Positions 59,401 to 64,000 of a stretch of 64,000 nt of DNA are shown here, piece by piece. The notes beneath the pieces are model-generated. The model was not told where the DNA came from. It searched no databases and saw only the letters and a list, made by a program, of their open reading frames with translations. Source of the stretch: Pterobdella sp. o SKG-2022. Lineage: Eukaryota; Annelida; Clitellata; Hirudinida; Piscicolidae. How positions within the stretch are numbered: position 1 is the stretch's first letter; every line of letters starts with the position of its first letter. The stretch lies in the NCBI GenBank assembly GCA_964035795.1, contig OZ038321.1, forward strand, positions 27,530,459 through 27,594,458, written 5' to 3'. The position numbers were made by a program, and so were the translations under genes.

Positions 59401-62400
59401 ACAAGACCTTAATAGAATTTTCCATATGTTCGCTGAAGAGAGAGAGATGCTCTAACTGTAGAGATATCAAGATTGGAAAGTGAAAATGAAAGTGCCAAAA
59501 ATGAAATTAAAGAGGTTAATATTTATGATCTCTTGATGACGTTAAACCAAAATTAATTCAACTCAAACACATTTTAATTGAGCAGCAAAAAGCTTTTTGT
59601 AAGTTGAAGTTACACGTGTTTATCAGTTGGTGTAAAATTGTTTGGTTTGAATTGTTTTTGTACTAGGCTAATTTTGTTATTCATAATTTTGCGCTATTAA
59701 CGAAAAGCTTTGTACTAATAACAATTTTTTTCGTAAGACTTTGATAATGTTTACAGTAGCATTACTAGTATTGTTACAATAAACAAGATTTAAAAATATT
59801 TCTTTACTGATTCGATTAAATATAGTAATTTATGATAGTTGCATTTTATGTACGTTTTTTAAATATAAAAAAATGCCATTAATAAGAGAATATTGATTGT
59901 TGAACATTAAGTTATTATATATTACATAATAATTAAATTATTATTTTCATTTTTTTACTCAGAATAATAACACACACAAACGCATACAAAATATGTCCTT
60001 CATCACTCAATTCATAGGTATTCGGAGCTTTGAGTGAGTTGGCGCAGAACTACGACCAGAAAGTGACCGAGTGTGTGGCACGTAAAGAAGAAAATGAGGT
60101 GCTCACTGATGAGCAGAAGAACAATCGGGTGAGGAGGGGTGGTTGTAGGGTGAGGAGATGATGTAGGGTGAGGGGTGGTTGTAGGGCGAGGAGATGGTTT
60201 CAGGATGGGAGAGGGTTGTAGGGTGAGGGGTGGTTGTAAGATGAGGAGATGGTTGTAGGATGAGAGGGTGGCTGTAGGGTAGGAGAGGGTTGTGTGTAGA
60301 CAGGTAGAGTGGGTTGTTTTCTATAGTTGTGTGGTGAAAAGTTATCTTTTGTTTTTATAGTGTGTGATAGGCTGGGCTGTGTAGTGCTATCCTGTAGTAT
60401 GCAAAAATCGAGTCATAATCAATAATCTCCCACATGCATTTAAACCTCACAGGAAAGCATCAAACTGCTGGAGATAGAGCTGCAACAGTTAAAGGAGGCA
60501 GTTTCTGCAGGCAAGAGGATGATCGTGGACATGAACAAGAATCTTTATGAGGATGTATCTTCCCTCGCTAACACTCTCAGCCCTCTCTTCAAGGTTTGTA
60601 TGTGCTCATTTTCTAATGTATCTGTATATTTGTTCATTTTTCAATGTGTTTTTATGCATGCATGAGTACTTTTTAAGCTTTGTTTTTTAGTTTTCTAATA
60701 AATGTATTTAATCTAAAGTTTCATTGATATCAAGTATGTAAAAAAATGTGTTAAAGCATCATACAGCACTCTACAATCGTCATTGTTCATTTATGGCAGG
60801 TGGATGTGACTGAACCTGAAGTGGAAGTTGATAGTGTTCTTTTGAGGTGATCATTTCAGAATATCACTACTGATACTTTCAATATAAGTCTACCGTTGGT
60901 AGAATGCATATAATTTTTGAAAAAAACATAGAAGCCACCAGCCATATTGTAACAGATGTCTAAAAAAGTTCTCTGAAGACAAAAGTACCAAAGCACAACA
61001 ACTGTACATTGGAGTTTGCCTTGAAATATCAACTAGAAACGATCAAAAATTACACTGAAAATTCTCAAAATGACTACTGCAAACTGCTGTAAAATTTTAA
61101 ATTGTGAATTGATAAAGTTATTGCAGCTAGTAAGTCAGACTTGATGGTATTAGAAGCAAGTAGTAAAACACACATGGCTCAGGCATATTTTGAGGTGATG
61201 GGAAAATGAAGTAAAAAAAGGAAGAGGTTAATAAATATGGAGACCTGATCGATGAGTAAGACAAGAGTATCATGGTTCATAGCATTGGGGCACACCACTG
61301 TTCAAAAATAATACCTGACAATAAATTCTGAAAATAACGAGTATATATTAATTGCTAGATTGAGAAAATAATAATATAATTTACAAAAAATAAATTTTTA
61401 TAATGAAAATAATGCTGTTGAAACCCATATCAATGGTTGTATTATCACTCGCAGAATGGTGTTGTCGAAGATGAAGACAGAGTTGACGATGGTCTTGCAG
61501 AAGGCCCAACAAACCTCAACCGAGCTGCAAGAAGAGAAGCAAAAGTGCGCACAACTCGAAAAGGAATTGTCTTCATCCAGGATGCATGGGCAGCAGGTAG
61601 GTGGGCAGAGTTTAGAGTTGATTGATTTGATGGGGGTGGTGTTTGAGAGGTTTCTTTATTTGGTTTTATGTTTATCTTTTACAAATAGCTTTAATGGATC
61701 TTGGTGAATTTTCCAGTTAGTTGATTGTGGGGAAAGTCTTGCATTAATAAATGGTTGATTGACTTGTTTATATAAAAGTTATCGTTGATGTCATGGTGAT
61801 GATGATGATTTACCTGTATTCATGCATTAAAGCCACAAAAATTGACCCAATTTAATTTAAATTTAATTAATCGCTCCATTTGGTTTCATGTTTTGAAAAC
61901 TGTCATAATTTCATGCAAATACATTGACTTCCATAAAGTTGGAAGTGAAAATCAGGAGTCTTGGAGAAAATGTTAAGGAGGCAGAGGTTTCCAAACAAGC
62001 CCTCCAACTCGAGTTTGATTCCCTCAATGAACTCTGCTCTCAACTCAAAACCAAAGGTTTTATGGTGTTTTGATGCTGTCATGTTATTTTAATGGCAGGA
62101 ATTTGTATTCATTTTATTTGATTATAAAATTTCTTAAGTTTTTGAGGTACAACCAACATTGAATGAAACAAAATTCCACGTAATTATTTAAATATGCATA
62201 TAATAGCTTACATACATTAAAATAAACCAGGTACAAAAACTTCAAACCATACTCATGCACAGAGCAAATGTACCAATCTCAACTGGAAGAAAACAAGGAG
62301 CATCAAGTGGCATCGACCACCCAACTAAGGGAGGCTCTAGAGCAGCAGATGCAACTACACACACAACAACACGCTCAACAAATCGCCCAACTCAGAAACC

Positions 62401-63928
62401 AACTTGCAGTTAAGGAAAAGAAAATTTCGCAAATATCTGAGTATGTAATGACGGGGTTATGCGTTTTTTTATGTGGTAGTGATTTTTTCATTCCATGGGT
62501 TATATATCAATTTTTATATCCCTATCAATAATTATAATTGTTTCAATAAATTGCTAGATTAATGTCTATCAACATCATTTTCATCATTGTTTCAATCTTA
62601 ATTATTATGCATTTCTATAACATCTTCACTCTTAATTATATTTTTCATTATTATGCACACAACCTGAAGAGAAGGGGATGAGTTACAAATGATGTATGAG
62701 GCGTTGAAAACGGAGCATGCTCAACTGAAGGAGGTGGAGGCTAGCAAGAGTGCCCAGCTGGGTGAGTTGATGCTGCAGATGCAGACTGACGAGGAGAACA
62801 GGAAGAACCTCAAGGAGTTAGAGAATGTGGCTGCAAGGGAGTTGCAGATCTTGCATGACCTCAGGAGGGGTTTCGTCAATGATCTTACTGAGCGTGTCAA
62901 AAAGGTTGGGTGCGTTATATATGTTTGAATATGCTTATGCACCTAAATATGAATTCATCCAATATAAACACACAGACATCATCTTTTGAGGACGATGACT
63001 CGTTCACAGACGCTAAGACACAGAAACAAAAGATCATTTTCTTGGAGAGCAACCTAGAACAACTCACCAAAGTCCACAAGAATGTGTGTTTCATTCATTT
63101 ATGATGGCATTTTTCATCTATCCTATTCTGTTTTTTCTCATTTGAGTTTCTTTGTAGCAAGAGAATTAATTCTAACTGAAAATTTATGATATAAATTAAT
63201 AAAAATTCTTAATGAGTTTTTCAAAAATATTCAATTTTTTTCTCACGTTATTATTCATACTTGCATGAGAAATTTTATTTGAAATACTTCAAACTTTAAG
63301 ATTTATCCTTCAGTATTAAATAAGTTTTAAATTTGATGTTTTTATTGATTATTTTTGTCACCACTTGTACATTTTCAACACTTGGTTATATACTATATAA
63401 TCACCAACACCACACCCAACAGTTGGTGAGAGATAACACCGAGTTGAGGGGAGAGTTGCCCAAGCTTGAGAAGAGATTGAGGGCCACCATGGAGAGGATC
63501 AGAGCATTGGAGAATGCTCTCAAAGAATCCAAGGAGACCGCCCTCAGGGACCGTAAAAGGTTCTGTGCTTTTGTTTCATTAGCGCTTCGTTGTGTACGTA
63601 ATTGATTGTATATTTGATGCAGTTTTGGGGAAATTTATGTTAGTATTATATATTGAACCATTTAAAATTATTTTTTTGAAAAAATTTTTATTTATGTTAA
63701 CGCCAATAAACAGTTATCATCAATTTCGACATATATTCTAGTTTTCATTGTCTTGATAATATCTTATTATTGCTCATCATACAACCTCACAGATACCAAC
63801 AAGAAGTGGACCGTATAAAGGAAGTGGTCAGGCAGAAAAATCTCTTAAGGAAGGGACATTCAGCCACCATTGTCAAGCCTGTGAGAGCCGGCCATGCGGC
63901 TTCTCCCGTAGTGGTGAAAGCGGCGTGA
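44972..63928 (+). CDS. KIF5: Kinesin-1 heavy chain (conventional kinesin, KIF5 type)
   Basis: Twenty-five exons: 44972-45100, 45163-45250, 45360-45433, 46080-46187, 46552-46600, 49616-49671, 49974-50061, 55514-55638, 56420-56524, 57335-57480, 57917-58065, 58236-58312, 58881-58967, 59092-59180, 59439-59514, 60018-60128, 60453-60593, 60800-60846, 61455-61596, 61939-62056, 62263-62440, 62670-62904, 62976-63083, 63423-63559, 63793-63928. They keep frame throughout and give 932 residues, or 919 if exon 12 ends at 58273. This is the ATP-driven plus-end microtubule motor for axonal and organelle transport. Landmarks: [15 protein letters not shown] at the start, P-loop GQTASGKT at 86-93 (Lys92), switch [11 protein letters not shown] at 198-207, switch II DLAGSE at 233-238, and [21 protein letters not shown] coiled-coil stalk and the tail block [17 protein letters not shown] then [20 protein letters not shown] follow. 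The IAK autoinhibitory site reads TIVKPVR. The tail beyond it is short. Confidence 0.94.
46683..49490 (-). mobile_element. non-LTR retrotransposon with zinc-knuckle-like segment, decayed
   Basis: The element is read on the minus strand. The endonuclease part (49439-48747) has [20 protein letters not shown], then [13 protein letters not shown], and [10 protein letters not shown]. The reverse transcriptase (48312-47290) includes [20 protein letters not shown], the motif B counterpart [20 protein letters not shown] and YAEDLMV in place of YADD. Behind it is a Cys/His segment ([31 protein letters not shown]) like a PHD or RING-type knuckle. The C-terminal part (47277-46730) reads [20 protein letters not shown] and [18 protein letters not shown], then a TAA and an ATTG-repeat tail. 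Frame shifts divide it into several open frames, and the start of the endonuclease is missing. It lies in a kinesin intron (46601-49615), antisense to the host gene. Confidence 0.9.
51449..51508. repeat. ATT trinucleotide microsatellite
   Basis: About twenty uninterrupted ATT units in the large kinesin intron. The Leu-rich frame across it is an artefact of the repeat. Confidence 0.9.
52858..52969 (-). mobile_element. severely 5'-truncated copy of the 46683 LINE
   Basis: These 112 bases match the last 110 bases or so of the LINE at 46683-49490 with few differences. They share the ATTG-repeat tail (CAATCAATCAATCAATCAAA on the plus strand), the AGCCCGTTTTC stretch and GGCCTTTCCATTCAGAGCGA. Only the final codons of the reverse transcriptase frame and the tail remain. 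This is typical of incomplete target-primed reverse transcription. Confidence 0.9.
53163..53220. repeat. AAT trinucleotide microsatellite
   Basis: About nineteen AAT units in the large kinesin intron, with further short AAT runs at 53340-53360. Confidence 0.9.
56093..56153. repeat. AC dinucleotide microsatellite
   Basis: A pure CA run of about thirty units in the kinesin intron before exon 56420-56524. Confidence 0.95.
56335..56419 (+). repeat. AC microsatellite that forms a kinesin splice acceptor
   Basis: The AC run, with one AA interruption near 56409-56410, ends in CACACACAG. That terminal CAG is the acceptor for kinesin exon 56420-56524, which starts GTGAGCAAAACAGG. The intron therefore has no ordinary polypyrimidine tract; the microsatellite takes its place. 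Confidence 0.9.
58384..58560 (+). repeat. tRNA-derived SINE with conserved 3' domain
   Basis: The head has an A-box-like TGGCTCAGAGGTAGAG and a B box GGTTCGATCTC. The anticodon-loop heptamer CTAATTA is shared with the tRNA-like sequence at 14625. Downstream is a unique body ending with AGCGCTTTATAAATAC. That GCGCTTTATAAAT tail is a widespread metazoan SINE 3' domain as I know it. The copy lies in the kinesin intron after exon 58236-58312. Confidence 0.75.
60126..60300 (+). repeat. G-rich minisatellite after a kinesin splice donor
   Basis: Diverged tandem copies of about 20-30 bases built on GGTTGTAGGGTGAGGAGATG. The array starts at the donor of exon 60018-60128 and fills the first 170 bp of the intron. 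The transcribed strand is strongly G-rich with many GGG runs. Confidence 0.8.
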
Positions 63929-64000
63929 GGTTCATCACGCTAAATGTTTTTTTATGATGGAACTTAATATAACGAGATTGTATTTGTTTAATCTAGTTGC
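63929..64000 (+). other. start of kinesin 3' untranslated region
   Basis: Only 72 bases follow the kinesin stop codon. No polyadenylation signal lies within the window, so the transcript continues past its edge. Confidence 0.6.

Overview
This is a fragment of an AT-rich invertebrate nuclear genome. It has many introns, long AC/TG, ATT/AAT and TCA microsatellites, several non-LTR retrotransposon remnants, tRNA-derived repeats and small inverted-repeat elements. There is no bacterial, viral or plasmid layout and no CRISPR array. The gene content (lethal giant larvae, long-chain acyl-CoA synthetase, conventional kinesin heavy chain, TRIM-like and FLYWCH proteins) marks it as a metazoan. I cannot name the phylum from this window.

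Layout. Positions 1-10200, minus strand: a tandem cluster of FLYWCH zinc-finger units. Each unit has its finger split over two exons, and at least one (6608-9430) has a readable 3' end. Positions 11742-14042, plus strand: a three-exon, 505-residue TRIM-like protein with a half B-box, a coiled coil and a propeller-like C-terminus. Positions 16002-28166, minus strand: a complete 23-exon lethal(2) giant larvae (LLGL) gene of about 968 residues that keeps the aPKC phosphorylation cluster. Positions 30335-41578, minus strand: a complete 14-exon ACSL3/4-type long-chain acyl-CoA synthetase gene of 710 residues. Positions 44972-63928, plus strand: a complete 25-exon kinesin-1 heavy chain (KIF5-type) gene of about 932 residues. 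Exons of the last three genes were assembled by hand from family conservation, GT/AG boundaries and reading phase. Every junction is phase-consistent, so none of these three genes shows a disabling break.

Mobile and repetitive DNA sits in introns and spacers. There is an APE-type LINE in an ACSL intron (34438-37057, plus strand, frameshifted). A second LINE family with a Cys/His zinc-knuckle-like segment behind its reverse transcriptase lies in a kinesin intron (46683-49490, minus strand). Further pieces lie at 8530-9235, 28857-29055, 43455-43880 and 52858-52969. Other elements are palindromic MITE-like repeats (10571, 16632, 42863), two elements with long terminal inverted repeats (10703-11195 and 23893-24113), tRNA-like sequences (14625 and 58384) and minisatellites.

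The genes are unrelated housekeeping or polarity genes (vesicle transport motor, lipid activation, epithelial polarity), and I see no operon-like cooperation. I found no convincing new biological system. The most unusual observations are the FLYWCH cluster that resembles the N-terminal part of MULE-type proteins but lacks a catalytic domain, the Ile-Val-Lys version of the kinesin autoinhibitory motif, two splice acceptors at or beside CA microsatellites, and a degenerate hammerhead-like motif beside a tRNA-like sequence.
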